DNA of 64,000 nucleotides from positions 1 to 64,000 of the forward strand of contig MEQL01000044.1 in NCBI GenBank assembly GCA_001770205.1. Direction: 5' to 3'. Positions 9,119-17,422 of this stretch are shown here, piece after piece. Both the position numbers and the translations under genes were made by a program. The stretch comes from Bdellovibrionales bacterium RIFOXYD12_FULL_39_22 (GTDB lineage: Bacteria; Bdellovibrionota; Bacteriovoracia; Bacteriovoracales; Bacteriovoracaceae). How positions within the stretch are numbered: position 1 is the first letter of the stretch; every line of letters starts with the position of its first letter. The notes below the pieces were generated by a model. It was not told the DNA's origin and ran no database searches. It worked only from the letters and a program-made list of their open reading frames with translations.

Positions 9119-10162
9119 TTAAGCGTAAACTTTTTCAAATAGCTCACGTAGTTCTGGATGTCTATTGATAACTTCCAGCGCAATTTCATCATGGTTGGGA
9201 GCATAGCCATTGCCAACAATTAAAAGGGCGTCAGAACCAATTCCTTCCGCTCCCAATGCTGCTTTAGTGAAACTGGTGGCCATGGTGAAAAAGTAAACAG
9301 TGCTGTTAGCTAATTTTGCCGTCATGATGGATGACATCTCCGTATTCTCAACGGGTGCACAGTTGATAACAAGGTCGGCCATCTCACCACGGGTGACTTC
9401 TGAGACGGCCTTCATGCAGGCAACTGGATTGGTAGCATCCACTTGTAAAATCTCATCGCAATATCCCAGTGTACGGAGACGTTGACATCCTTTTTCGGAT
9501 GGCTGAATAGCAATTAGTTTTCCACTGTGTTTCAGAATATCGCGAGCAACGGCGCAGCAGATACTTCCTGATTTTCCACCGGCGCCAATGATGACAACAT
9601 TCATTCCTGGCCTAACTAATCGCAGTGCTTGTGCCGGTGCCCCGGCCACATCTAAGATTGCCAATGCAAGAGTCTCGGGATAGTTGGCGGGAATTTTTGC
9701 CAACACTCCTGATTCAAAAAAAACAGCATGTCCTTTAATTTTTACTTGATCACGCCCAGGAAAAACCTCAATGATTTTTTCGATTTTAAGTGGTGTCAAA
9801 GAGAGAGAGACCAGACTTGCAATTTTATCGCCGACTTTAAATTTGCGAGGGTTTGGGTGTTTATTGCCAATCTCTTTGATGGTTCCCAGGAGCATTCCAC
9901 CCGAACCCGTCACTGGGTTTTGTTGTTTGCCTCGTTCGGAAACAATTCCTAAAATAGTTTTTTTAATTCCCTCAATGTCTCCTTTAACAGATTCTTTAAT
10001 TTGGCGGAAGGAAGCTGCATCGATATTTAGAGTATCTACTTCTACTAGGATTTCGTTATCATAAATGGGAAGCGAATTATCAACTTTTTGTGCATTTTGC
10101 GGAAGGGCCCCGCTGGGGGAAATTACGCGGTGAGTTCCATATTTACATCCATTCGCTCTCAT
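9119..10162 (-). CDS. kdd: L-erythro-3,5-diaminohexanoate dehydrogenase
   Basis: NAD(P)-dependent deaminating dehydrogenase converting 3,5-diaminohexanoate to 5-amino-3-oxohexanoate, the step between KamDE and Kce. A Rossmann nucleotide-binding loop, GAGGKSG, lies at residues about 193-199. The N-terminal block around KYGTHRVISPSGALPQ and the length of 347 residues fit the family. It is the first gene of the operon. A ribosome-binding site GGAGG precedes the ATG. It is divergent from the envelope operon beginning at 10507, so the operon promoter should lie in 10163-10506. Kdd has few non-lysine homologues, so the call is firm. Confidence 0.93.
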   Translation of the reverse strand: MRANGCKYGTHRVISPSGALPQNAQKVDNSLPIYDNEILVEVDTLNIDAASFRQIKESVKGDIEGIKKTILGIVSERGKQQNPVTGSGGMLLGTIKEIGNKHPNPRKFKVGDKIASLVSLSLTPLKIEKIIEVFPGRDQVKIKGHAVFFESGVLAKIPANYPETLALAILDVAGAPAQALRLVRPGMNVVIIGAGGKSGSICCAVARDILKHSGKLIAIQPSEKGCQRLRTLGYCDEILQVDATNPVACMKAVSEVTRGEMADLVINCAPVENTEMSSIMTAKLANSTVYFFTMATSFTKAALGAEGIGSDALLIVGNGYAPNHDEIALEVINRHPELRELFEKVYA

Positions 10163-10506
10163 GAAAATACCTCCAGTAAAAATTTGTTAACTGTGAAATA
10201 ACAGTAATAGAAAAAATTAAATTTAAAATTCGAGAAGTAAATCTATCATTTTTCGCTTCTAAAAGACAATTGATTAGCTGTGGCCGCCTTGAAGAGTTGG
10301 CAGAAAAAGTCAAATAAATAAAAAATAACTAGATTAAGGAGGTAGCGGAGGGTGATGATAACTTACTTAAAACAGGCAAGTGTCCAGGCCGTTTTATAAT
10401 TTAGGCTAAAGGGAAAAATATCCGACAAGAATGCTATAGAATGTAAAGATGGGTGCGATGCGTGGTTCTGCATAGTAACTGTGGGCGCACTCATCTAGGA
10501 GTTATT
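10163..10506. other. Divergent intergenic region between kdd and the envelope operon
   Basis: A 344-bp AT-rich spacer that must hold the promoters of the lysine operon (leftward) and the lipoprotein operon (rightward). I see no riboswitch fold for lysine or cobalamin. A 14-codon frame with good Shine-Dalgarno sequences (AAGGAGG, then GGAGGG) lies at 10355-10399. It could be a leader peptide, but nothing else supports it. A TATAGA-like -10 near 10434 is possible for the rightward gene without a convincing -35. Confidence 0.5.
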
Positions 10507-11346
10507 ATGAAAGCATCTGTCACCATTTTACTTTTTCTTTTTTTCTCTTTTACTCTTTTTTCCTGTGGTAGCGGAGTGGAGGAGGAATCGGCGGAAGTGC
10601 GTTTTTATACAGGAGATCTTGTTTCTGGGGATGTTAATGTGGTGCCACCGAACTACTACACTATGATTTTGTTTGCGGTTGATCGTCTTACGAATGAGCT
10701 GCGTTGGTCGGAATACATCTCCCTTCGAGGAATTTATCCCGCTGATGGAGGCAGTCCTCCTGATTACTTAGAGCGTAGTATGCCGGTTAATAGTTCGTGG
10801 ATTTTTTATCTTATTTTATGGCCTAATACGGATGCGGGAAATCCGTATCAACCGGTTTATAACAGTGTTCCCAGCAGTGCCTACTGTGCAGTTGCGCTGT
10901 TGGAGGTATCTTCCGAGTTAAACAGCGTAGATTTTTTATTAAGCAAGTCCACTTGTTTGAATGATGCTAAATTTAAAGAAATATTTCCAGCAAAAATTGG
11001 TTCAACAGAATTAAAGCGCGCAAAGTTCACAAAGATGGCCGGGGTAGCGTTATACTCGGCACGCTTTATTGTAGGGGTTAATGCGGGGCCTCTTGTTTCG
11101 GATATTACCGCAATATCGGATCCTTTGATCGAAAATTATCTAGAACGCTTTCCTTGTGTCAGTCTGCAATCATATCCCACGACCGAGACTACGATGATAT
11201 TGCCCCTGGATCATACTTTAGCGCCGATTCGGGTAATCGGATATGCAGGCGCAGAATGCGGTTTGCCGAGCATAGGGGAACTGAAGGCAGATCCAACGCC
11301 ATTGCAAGCAGATTTGAATTTTACCGATTTTATTATCTATAATTAG
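10507..11346 (+). CDS. Predicted lipoprotein of unknown function
   Basis: A 279-residue protein with a Lys start, a Phe/Leu-rich hydrophobic core and a lipobox LFSC at about residue 19, so it should be lipidated after export. The mature part has several cysteines, is rich in Ser, Pro and Tyr, and has no motif I recognise. I chose the ATG at 10507 because AGGAG precedes it; an upstream start at 10453 would bury the signal peptide. It is first in a rightward set followed by a FecR-domain protein and a TPR/beta-barrel protein. Because it neighbours a TPR-plus-barrel protein, it could be a surface lipoprotein exported with that partner. That is inference only. Confidence 0.75.
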   Translation: MKASVTILLFLFFSFTLFSCGSGVEEESAEVRFYTGDLVSGDVNVVPPNYYTMILFAVDRLTNELRWSEYISLRGIYPADGGSPPDYLERSMPVNSSWIFYLILWPNTDAGNPYQPVYNSVPSSAYCAVALLEVSSELNSVDFLLSKSTCLNDAKFKEIFPAKIGSTELKRAKFTKMAGVALYSARFIVGVNAGPLVSDITAISDPLIENYLERFPCVSLQSYPTTETTMILPLDHTLAPIRVIGYAGAECGLPSIGELKADPTPLQADLNFTDFIIYN

Positions 11347-11383
11347 ATATCCGGTTTGACGACTTTATATATGGGGGCCTTAT

Positions 11384-12724
11384 ATGATAACTGAGAACAA
11401 AACAATAACACTTTCTTTTTCTTTGGTGGCGCTCTGCCTGTTTTTTTCAACTTCTTTTGCTGGCGAAGGGGTGGCAACTGCTATTATTGTCAAGGGTGAA
11501 GTGCGGGCACTGGATAAAAAGAATAACCAGATGTTTGTGGTGAAACCAAACGATGAATTAGAAATAGGTACAATGATTCAGACCAATGATAAAAGTTTTA
11601 TCAAGTTGCTTTTTTTGGATAAGTCGCAGATGAGTTTAGGGCCTAACAGCAAAATGGCGATAACTGCTTTTTCTAAAAATGATCCGGGAATTATTACACT
11701 CATTAATGGGAAATTGCGCTCTCAGGTAACCAAAAACTATATGGAGATAGAGGAAAAAGATAAAAGTAAACTGTTTGTAAAAACTCCCAACGCGGCCATG
11801 GGAGTTCGAGGTACAGATTTTCAAGTGGATTATTTTGCAGAAACAAAAAAGACCGCTCTAATCACTTTCTCTGGTGCGGTTGCAATGGCCAAGTTGGAGG
11901 AGGGAAGAGGTGCGTCTGAGCGAAACAATTATTCTCAAAAGATCTTAGATAAAATTTTGGCCAGCAAAGAGGCGGTCGTTGTTCGACGAGGAGAATTTTC
12001 AGGAGTTGCTCCGGAAAGGTCTGCGGCCACTCCTCCAATTAAAATTTCTCCCGCACAGTTGGAACTTTTAAAAAATGATCAACAAATGATCAATGGAGAA
12101 GTTGGTAAAAAAGAGAGTAAAGAAACTAGCTCTTTTCGTGCGCCGATTCCTCCTGGATTAAACCGAAAGCAATTTGAAAATGAGACAACAGCAGTTGATA
12201 AAAAGATTGCTGAGGAGCGTTTGGCCGTAGCAACTTTTGACAAAAAAAACGAGCATAGTAGTGTTGCAGTACCAATTCCTTCCTCTGGAGGATTTGTAGA
12301 TATGCGTTCAGGAGAATATATTCGCCCAGAGATTGTGAAAAATTCGCCTGATTTTTTTGCTAATGCTGCAACAAATTACATGGGCAGTAGTGGGCCTACC
12401 GCTGGTGAGCGAACTAATTTGATTGGAGATGTTCGTTTTCCCCGGCCCGCATCTGTTGGTGGAATTTATCCGGCGTTAATTCCCAACATTTATAGTACGA
12501 CCTACGAGGTTCGGCCTCCTGGGGAGATCTATTATGATCCAGTAATATACCCAATAGTGGCGACAGAGACAATATATGATAGAACCCTTTTTGAAGGTGA
12601 CACATATGATGGAATACTAGATTACCCTGTTGATGATGGAACTATCAACACTACACTTCCTCCGGCAGATGTCCCACCTCCCCTCATCGCACCTGTTCGC
12701 TTTCATTTCAAAATAGGTCAATAG
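11384..12724 (+). CDS. Secreted FecR-domain protein
   Basis: A 446-residue exported protein with a signal peptide ending near SFA/GEG. Residues about 30-170 form a FecR domain, with the diagnostic segment TPNAAMGVRGTDFQV at about residue 135 and a preceding block on limits and outputs (QMSLGPNSKMAI). Unlike the classic FecR sigma regulator there is no cytoplasmic anti-sigma part, so it is a periplasmic or surface FecR-fold protein. The C-terminal half is low-complexity and rich in Pro, Tyr and Thr. It lies 37 bp after the lipoprotein gene and 53 bp before the TPR/barrel gene. FecR-fold proteins of this type often accompany outer-membrane proteins with TPRs. The ligand is unknown. Confidence 0.82.
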   Translation: MITENKTITLSFSLVALCLFFSTSFAGEGVATAIIVKGEVRALDKKNNQMFVVKPNDELEIGTMIQTNDKSFIKLLFLDKSQMSLGPNSKMAITAFSKNDPGIITLINGKLRSQVTKNYMEIEEKDKSKLFVKTPNAAMGVRGTDFQVDYFAETKKTALITFSGAVAMAKLEEGRGASERNNYSQKILDKILASKEAVVVRRGEFSGVAPERSAATPPIKISPAQLELLKNDQQMINGEVGKKESKETSSFRAPIPPGLNRKQFENETTAVDKKIAEERLAVATFDKKNEHSSVAVPIPSSGGFVDMRSGEYIRPEIVKNSPDFFANAATNYMGSSGPTAGERTNLIGDVRFPRPASVGGIYPALIPNIYSTTYEVRPPGEIYYDPVIYPIVATETIYDRTLFEGDTYDGILDYPVDDGTINTTLPPADVPPPLIAPVRFHFKIGQ

Positions 12725-12748
12725 TTCGGTAAATTTTTTTTGATATTC

Positions 12749-12791
12749 AAAAAGACATTTTCATCTTACCATCAACTATGTCTTTTTTTTT
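12749..12791 (+). promoter_or_regulatory. A/T-rich hairpin overlapping a start codon
   Basis: A ten-base arm AAAAAGACAT (12749-12758) is repeated inverted as ATGTCTTTTT (12778-12787) and followed by more T. The second arm contains the ATG of the TPR/barrel gene. The stem has only two G-C pairs, so a terminator role would be weak and chance is possible. Confidence 0.4.
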
Positions 12792-14466
12792 AGTGATCAT
12801 ATGGATGTGCTGGCCGATAATTGCGTCTGCGGAAGAGGCCAGTACTACTGCGACGACTGCCACTGCCTCTTCCGCAACAGATAAGACTGTTCTCGCCGTC
12901 GGTAGCGCCAAAGAGCGGTTGGAAGAAGCGCAACGACTATTTGCCAAAAAAGCATATGTTGAGGCCATCGAATTGGCGACGGAGATTGCAGACTCTTTGA
13001 GTGCAGACGGTAAAGTAGTTGCTGAAAAGTATTATCTTTTGGGCCTGGCCTATAGCAGAACCAATCAATATGATAAGGCAGCGGATGCTTTTTTGCAGGC
13101 ATTAAAATTGAAATACCAAACGGAAGAGATTGCGTATGAGTACGGACAAGTTCTCTATGCGATCAATAAACTAAATGATGCCATTGAAGAATTTAAAAAA
13201 TCAGCAGAGAGAAATTTTAAAGTCGATTCTTCGCTATATTATGTCGCGCATATTTATCAACTTTTAAATGACTATAAGAATGCCGGTTCATACTATTTAA
13301 AGCTGATTAAAAATGGCGGGAATGCTAATTTAATTGCGGTCTCTCATTTGCAGGTGGGCGAATTATATCTTCAATTGGGTGAACAAGAAAGAATTAGCAA
13401 AAAAGGAAAAAGGGTTCGATACAAAAAAGAGTTTGTCCAAAAAATTGTACAAACTAAAGTCTTGCCGGCGCTAGAGGAGGGATTGAAGATTGCCGATGAT
13501 CCTCAAGTGAAAATAGATATAACTAAGAGATATAAAGAGATTAAAAAATTTTATGATTTGGCAAACAACATTTTGGCCAGTGGCCGAGAGCTGCCGGAGA
13601 GTCGTTGGGAGTTATCGTTAGGCCAGCTAATAAAATATGACACCAATGTTACGGCCGCTTCGGAAGATAGCAATGCTACCGCCACGAAGTATTCATCAAT
13701 CATCTATGATACTTCTTTTGCTGGAAAATATCGCTTTCTTTTTGCTAAACGTTTATTAGTATATCCTGCGTTGGCCTTAACTTATACCAATCATGATAAT
13801 CGAAAAAGTAGTGTTATAGTCAACGACGGGTATACGATTAGTCCAGGAATACAAACTAAACTTGAACATTCACTTTTTTCTAAACTCTCCTATCTATATT
13901 TAAATTTAGACTATATGTATGAGGCCCGAGACATTAATGCTCAGGAGAAATATGAGGAGGATAGTCAAAATCTTAAAATTTCCCTAGAGGAAGAGATCAA
14001 TTATTTTAAACAAGGCAGCACAATCATAAAAAGTAACTACAAGTTTATCAATAAACACGATGATGGATATGATGGCCATGCGTTGGGATTGGGCCTCACA
14101 CAAATTCAAAAAATGTCCGGAGTAAATTTAATGGTGTATGCACTGGCCTATGATGCTTATAGTTATGATAATGATTACTATGACTATGCTTACTATGTCT
14201 TGCGAGTGAACTATATGCTAAATGGCCTGCCGTGGGGATTTTCTATGAAAATAGGTGGAGCTGTATCGGCGCTAGATACACTCAAACAATCATCAGTGCG
14301 TGGATTAGAATTTAATATAAATCCATACTTTTCTATTTCACACACTATTTGGAAAAAGATAAGTGCCACGCTTAGCTATGATTATATTTCTAATATATCA
14401 AAGGATGAAGAAAGCTATACCTATTCCAAGCATGTGGTCGGACTACAGCTACAAGCAAGCTTTTGA
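12778..14466 (+). CDS. TPR plus outer-membrane beta-barrel protein
   Basis: A 562-residue protein. The first 20 residues are hydrophobic and end in an AxA-like site (ASAEE), but carry no Lys or Arg, which is unusual for a signal peptide. The start is therefore uncertain; no better in-frame ATG, GTG or TTG exists before an upstream stop. Residues about 45-215 look like tetratricopeptide repeats. From about 270 there are alternating, Tyr-rich strands beginning YDTNVTA and ending in a C-terminal Phe, as in a barrel inserted by BAM. TPR followed by a roughly 290-residue barrel is the layout of Slam-type surface-lipoprotein exporters and of some polysaccharide exporters. The neighbouring lipoprotein makes the first worth testing. 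No family assignment is secure. Confidence 0.72.
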   Translation: MSFFLVIIWMCWPIIASAEEASTTATTATASSATDKTVLAVGSAKERLEEAQRLFAKKAYVEAIELATEIADSLSADGKVVAEKYYLLGLAYSRTNQYDKAADAFLQALKLKYQTEEIAYEYGQVLYAINKLNDAIEEFKKSAERNFKVDSSLYYVAHIYQLLNDYKNAGSYYLKLIKNGGNANLIAVSHLQVGELYLQLGEQERISKKGKRVRYKKEFVQKIVQTKVLPALEEGLKIADDPQVKIDITKRYKEIKKFYDLANNILASGRELPESRWELSLGQLIKYDTNVTAASEDSNATATKYSSIIYDTSFAGKYRFLFAKRLLVYPALALTYTNHDNRKSSVIVNDGYTISPGIQTKLEHSLFSKLSYLYLNLDYMYEARDINAQEKYEEDSQNLKISLEEEINYFKQGSTIIKSNYKFINKHDDGYDGHALGLGLTQIQKMSGVNLMVYALAYDAYSYDNDYYDYAYYVLRVNYMLNGLPWGFSMKIGGAVSALDTLKQSSVRGLEFNINPYFSISHTIWKKISATLSYDYISNISKDEESYTYSKHVVGLQLQASF

Positions 14467-14487
14467 TTTCAAGGAGAGGATAAATTT

Positions 14488-14949
14488 ATGATTTTAGATA
14501 AAGTAAGCAATCTTCGTAATTATTCTAACATCCCGGAGTTGGATAAAATTTTGGATTTTATAAAACAAAACGATTTAAAAACGATTTCGGTAGGTAAGCA
14601 TATTATTGATGGAGATCGTCTTTATGCAATAGTGGAAGATTATTTTCCTCGGCCGCTTGAAGAGTGTAAATTTGAAGCTCATGAAATGTATGCAGATTTA
14701 CAGTTGGCGATAGAAGGATTGGAGAATTGTCGTGTTGCTTTTATGGAAGATGTGGGAGAGCGACTAGATTCTCCGCGAATCGGAGATGTAAATTTTTATC
14801 TGCTCAAGCATAATTATTTTTCCGAAGTGGTTTTAAGAAGTGGCGAGTTCGTTTTTTTTCCTCCCAATTATATTCATATGCCTGGCCTGGGAAATATCAA
14901 CTGCTTTAATAAAAAGATAAAAAAAATCGTTTTTAAAATTTTGATGTGA
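14488..14949 (+). CDS. YhcH/YjgK/YiaL-family protein
   Basis: A 153-residue cytoplasmic protein of the DUF386 cupin family (EbgC, NanQ, YhcH). The metal-site blocks are recognisable: FEAHEMYADLQ near residue 62 and FFPPNYIHMPG near residue 126. Family members act on sugars, for example as anomerases or beta-galactosidase accessory subunits. Substrate here is unknown. It lies 21 bp after the TPR/barrel gene behind AAGGAGAGG, so it is probably in the same transcript. It converges on the Hpt gene with 7 bp between stops and no terminator visible. Confidence 0.85.
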   Translation: MILDKVSNLRNYSNIPELDKILDFIKQNDLKTISVGKHIIDGDRLYAIVEDYFPRPLEECKFEAHEMYADLQLAIEGLENCRVAFMEDVGERLDSPRIGDVNFYLLKHNYFSEVVLRSGEFVFFPPNYIHMPGLGNINCFNKKIKKIVFKILM

Positions 14950-14956
14950 GTTGTAC

Positions 14957-15331
14957 TTATTTGTGGATATCGGGAATAATTGCGGCCAGATCAGAACATG
15001 CCTTGGCATCTTCACCTTGGCGAGCAAGCTCAACAAAAGATCTGATGAGGTCAATGAATTTAAGACTAAGATCAATGGCCTTCGGCTCATCACCATTTTG
15101 GATTAGATCTTCCATTTTATGTAATGCCTCTGCTAGTTTTTTTAAATCAACTGCATGGGCACTGCCTTTCATCGAATGCAAAATGCGCTTATAGTTTTTT
15201 ACATCTTCACTTTTTGCGGACTTTGATTCAAGATTCATTAATATTTTTTCGCATTCATCAAGTGAATCCTCTGCTTCGGCAAAAAACTCTTCTTTGAGCG
15301 TTTCTAAAAATTCTTGATCTTCGTTGTTCAT
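14957..15331 (-). CDS. Histidine phosphotransfer (Hpt) protein
   Basis: A 124-residue all-helical protein with the Hpt signature HSMKGSAHA, the phospho-accepting His being about residue 52. It would pass phosphate between a receiver and a kinase in a multistep relay. It overlaps the end of the hybrid kinase gene by 4 bp, so the two are translationally coupled and are likely relay partners. No receiver with an output domain follows, so the final target lies elsewhere. Confidence 0.92.
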   Translation of the reverse strand: MNNEDQEFLETLKEEFFAEAEDSLDECEKILMNLESKSAKSEDVKNYKRILHSMKGSAHAVDLKKLAEALHKMEDLIQNGDEPKAIDLSLKFIDLIRSFVELARQGEDAKACSDLAAIIPDIHK

Positions 15332-16572
15332 TGTTTTGTATCCTTGCTATTGTTTGTATAAATAGGAAAGGTTAAGAAAAATTCTGTCTTGCCTGGTTCG
15401 CTTTGGCAGGAAATAGTGCCATTACACTCTTTTAGGTAGCTGCGAACCAAGCTCATTCCTAGGCCAGTGCCTTTATTGGGGGCCTTGGTTGTAAAAAAGG
15501 GATCATAGATTTTGTCCATAATCTCTTTAGGTATTCCGCGTCCACTGTCGCGAATGGTGGCCAAAATTTTTTGATTATCATCAATCAATTCCGTGGAAAT
15601 ATCTAAGGTTTTTACAGGAGAGGTTTCCATGGCATCAATAGCATTATTGATTAAATTGAGAAAAATTTGTTCGTATACAGTACGAAACCCAAATAACTTA
15701 TAGTCTCCTGAAAAAAATTGTTCAGAAACGGTAATATTATTTGAAATAACAAGGCCGCCATAAAAGTCGCGTAAATCAGAAAGGAGTTGATTTATGTCTA
15801 TGGTGGCACGTTCCGAATCAGAAATTTTTTCGTTGCGAGCAAAGGCCTTTAGGTGTTTTACAATGCTCATGATGCGGTTGACAGCATTATCTATACTGGT
15901 ATTTATCTTATCAACACGCGTCTTATCAAATTCCTCTTTATCTAAGATGGCCTTTAGTCGACTATTGTAGGATTTAATGATTGTTAGCGGATTATTAATT
16001 TCATGGGCCATGCCGGCACCCATGGTTCCCAGTGATGCCATTTTAGATGCTTGCACTAAATCGGTCTGCATTTGTTGAAGCTGCGTATGTGTTTTACTTA
16101 GTTCTGCCAATTTGTGCTCTAAAATTTGATTTTTTTCTAACAGTTCGTTAAAAAGATTTTGATTTTCTTTTTCGATAAGAGATTGATACTCATAGAGCAA
16201 AATTAAATTCTGACAACGCAATTTTAGCTCTTCCTGGCGATATGGCTTATTTAAAAACTCACTGGCCCCTAGTTGTAATGATTTAAAAAAAATATTTTCA
16301 TCCTCAATGGTAGTAAGCAAAATAAAGGGAATCTTTTTTAGTTTGTCATTGAGTTTTATGGCCTCTAGAAGCTGGATACCATCCCAGTTGGGCATCTGAT
16401 AATCGGAAATGACCAGATGATAGCGCTCACTATTTTTTTGCAATTCTTCATACGCTAAAACGCCATCTTCCTTCCAAACTACGTTGTGGCCTAACTTTTG
16501 TAAAACATATTGCAACTTTTTTGCTTGAACAGGAATATCTTCAACTATTAGGATTGAATATTTGTCTAGCAT
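15328..16572 (-). CDS. Receiver-histidine kinase hybrid (soluble)
   Basis: A 414-residue cytoplasmic protein. An N-terminal receiver covers residues 1-125 with phospho-acceptor Asp57 in SDYQMP. A coiled coil (about 130-175) leads to HisKA with His190 in AGMAHEINNPL. The ATPase follows with N-box NLINNAIDAM, DSGRGIP and the TGLGMS lid. It has no membrane segment, so it responds to phosphorylation of its receiver or to an intracellular cue. It overlaps the Hpt gene downstream and lies 21 bp after a membrane-protein gene, suggesting a three-gene unit. Receiver-first hybrid kinases of this type are common in deltaproteobacteria and Bdellovibrionota. Confidence 0.93.
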   Translation of the reverse strand: MLDKYSILIVEDIPVQAKKLQYVLQKLGHNVVWKEDGVLAYEELQKNSERYHLVISDYQMPNWDGIQLLEAIKLNDKLKKIPFILLTTIEDENIFFKSLQLGASEFLNKPYRQEELKLRCQNLILLYEYQSLIEKENQNLFNELLEKNQILEHKLAELSKTHTQLQQMQTDLVQASKMASLGTMGAGMAHEINNPLTIIKSYNSRLKAILDKEEFDKTRVDKINTSIDNAVNRIMSIVKHLKAFARNEKISDSERATIDINQLLSDLRDFYGGLVISNNITVSEQFFSGDYKLFGFRTVYEQIFLNLINNAIDAMETSPVKTLDISTELIDDNQKILATIRDSGRGIPKEIMDKIYDPFFTTKAPNKGTGLGMSLVRSYLKECNGTISCQSEPGKTEFFLTFPIYTNNSKDTKQ

Positions 16573-16593
16573 ATTCTACCTCGTGGACGGTTA

Positions 16594-17337
16594 CTAAAAG
16601 AAAAAGGTGGCACCATACTTAAGTCCTTTGCGGACAACAGTGTTTTTGAGGCCATCTTTGGATAAATCAGTAGTCTCCTCAAACCATTTTCCATATAAGC
16701 GGATAAATCCAGACTCTATAAAAAGTCCCGCCTCCCAGGTAGATCCTTCTACTGAAAAATTCTTGGAGGAGGTATCTTGAAAAATAAGCTTGTAACCACC
16801 ATCTACCCCCATAAAACCAATGAGGTATAGAGTAAGATTGCTATCTAGAAAATTATTTTTTGCTAAACCTAATTCTTGTTCACCACTAAACTCTTTAGAC
16901 TGCATGCCATATTTAATTGTTAGGTTGGTCCCTTGTGCCGATCTTCCCAGTAAGCGTAGTGCGAGGGCCGCATCCCAATAGGTGAATTTTTCGTCTGCTT
17001 GAAGGTAGCTTCCTTCTAATCCCAGAATGGAAAAATACATACCAAAACGTCCTCCGCTCTGGGAAAATTCCTTTTTTTGAGTTTCGCTATCTAATTTATA
17101 ATCATATTTTCCAAAAATTCCGCTGAGAAAAAATTCAAATTTAGTGGCCGAGCTATTAAGGGCAAGCCATTGATCCATTAAACGCATCTCTCGTTTGGTG
17201 GCCATCCAATCTGCTAGATTCCACCCTTTGTTTTTTTTTGCTTCCTGTTTTTTTTGAATAACTACGTAGACATCATCGGCCAGAGAAATTTGTCCAAGAA
17301 AGGTAAGTAGCGCAATAAAGGGGAGAATGTGTTTCAT
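16594..17337 (-). CDS. Predicted outer-membrane protein
   Basis: A 247-residue protein with a typical signal peptide ending LADDVY at about residue 20. The mature part alternates hydrophobic and polar residues, is rich in Gly, Tyr and Phe, and ends FFF, consistent with a small beta-barrel of about ten strands. No family motif is visible. It is the first gene of the minus-strand set with the hybrid kinase and Hpt protein, and diverges from the branching enzyme gene starting at 17423. A functional link to the kinase is suggested only by position. Confidence 0.7.
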   Translation of the reverse strand: MKHILPFIALLTFLGQISLADDVYVVIQKKQEAKKNKGWNLADWMATKREMRLMDQWLALNSSATKFEFFLSGIFGKYDYKLDSETQKKEFSQSGGRFGMYFSILGLEGSYLQADEKFTYWDAALALRLLGRSAQGTNLTIKYGMQSKEFSGEQELGLAKNNFLDSNLTLYLIGFMGVDGGYKLIFQDTSSKNFSVEGSTWEAGLFIESGFIRLYGKWFEETTDLSKDGLKNTVVRKGLKYGATFFF

Positions 17338-17422
17338 AAAATTTCCTAAGGATTTTCTGGTGTATAACTTTCAGTTTATGTTATTGTATTATATTCTCTC
17401 TTCACAAGGAAGTGTTGATTCC

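Noticed and set aside
10355..10399. 14-codon frame with a good Shine-Dalgarno in the kdd/envelope spacer
   Set aside because: Too short, no conservation available, and the peptide has no leader-like features tied to lysine; reported only as spacer content.
10406..10432. FliA-type promoter (TAAAG ... CCGACAAG)
   Set aside because: The spacing is about four bases too short for the sigma-28 consensus.
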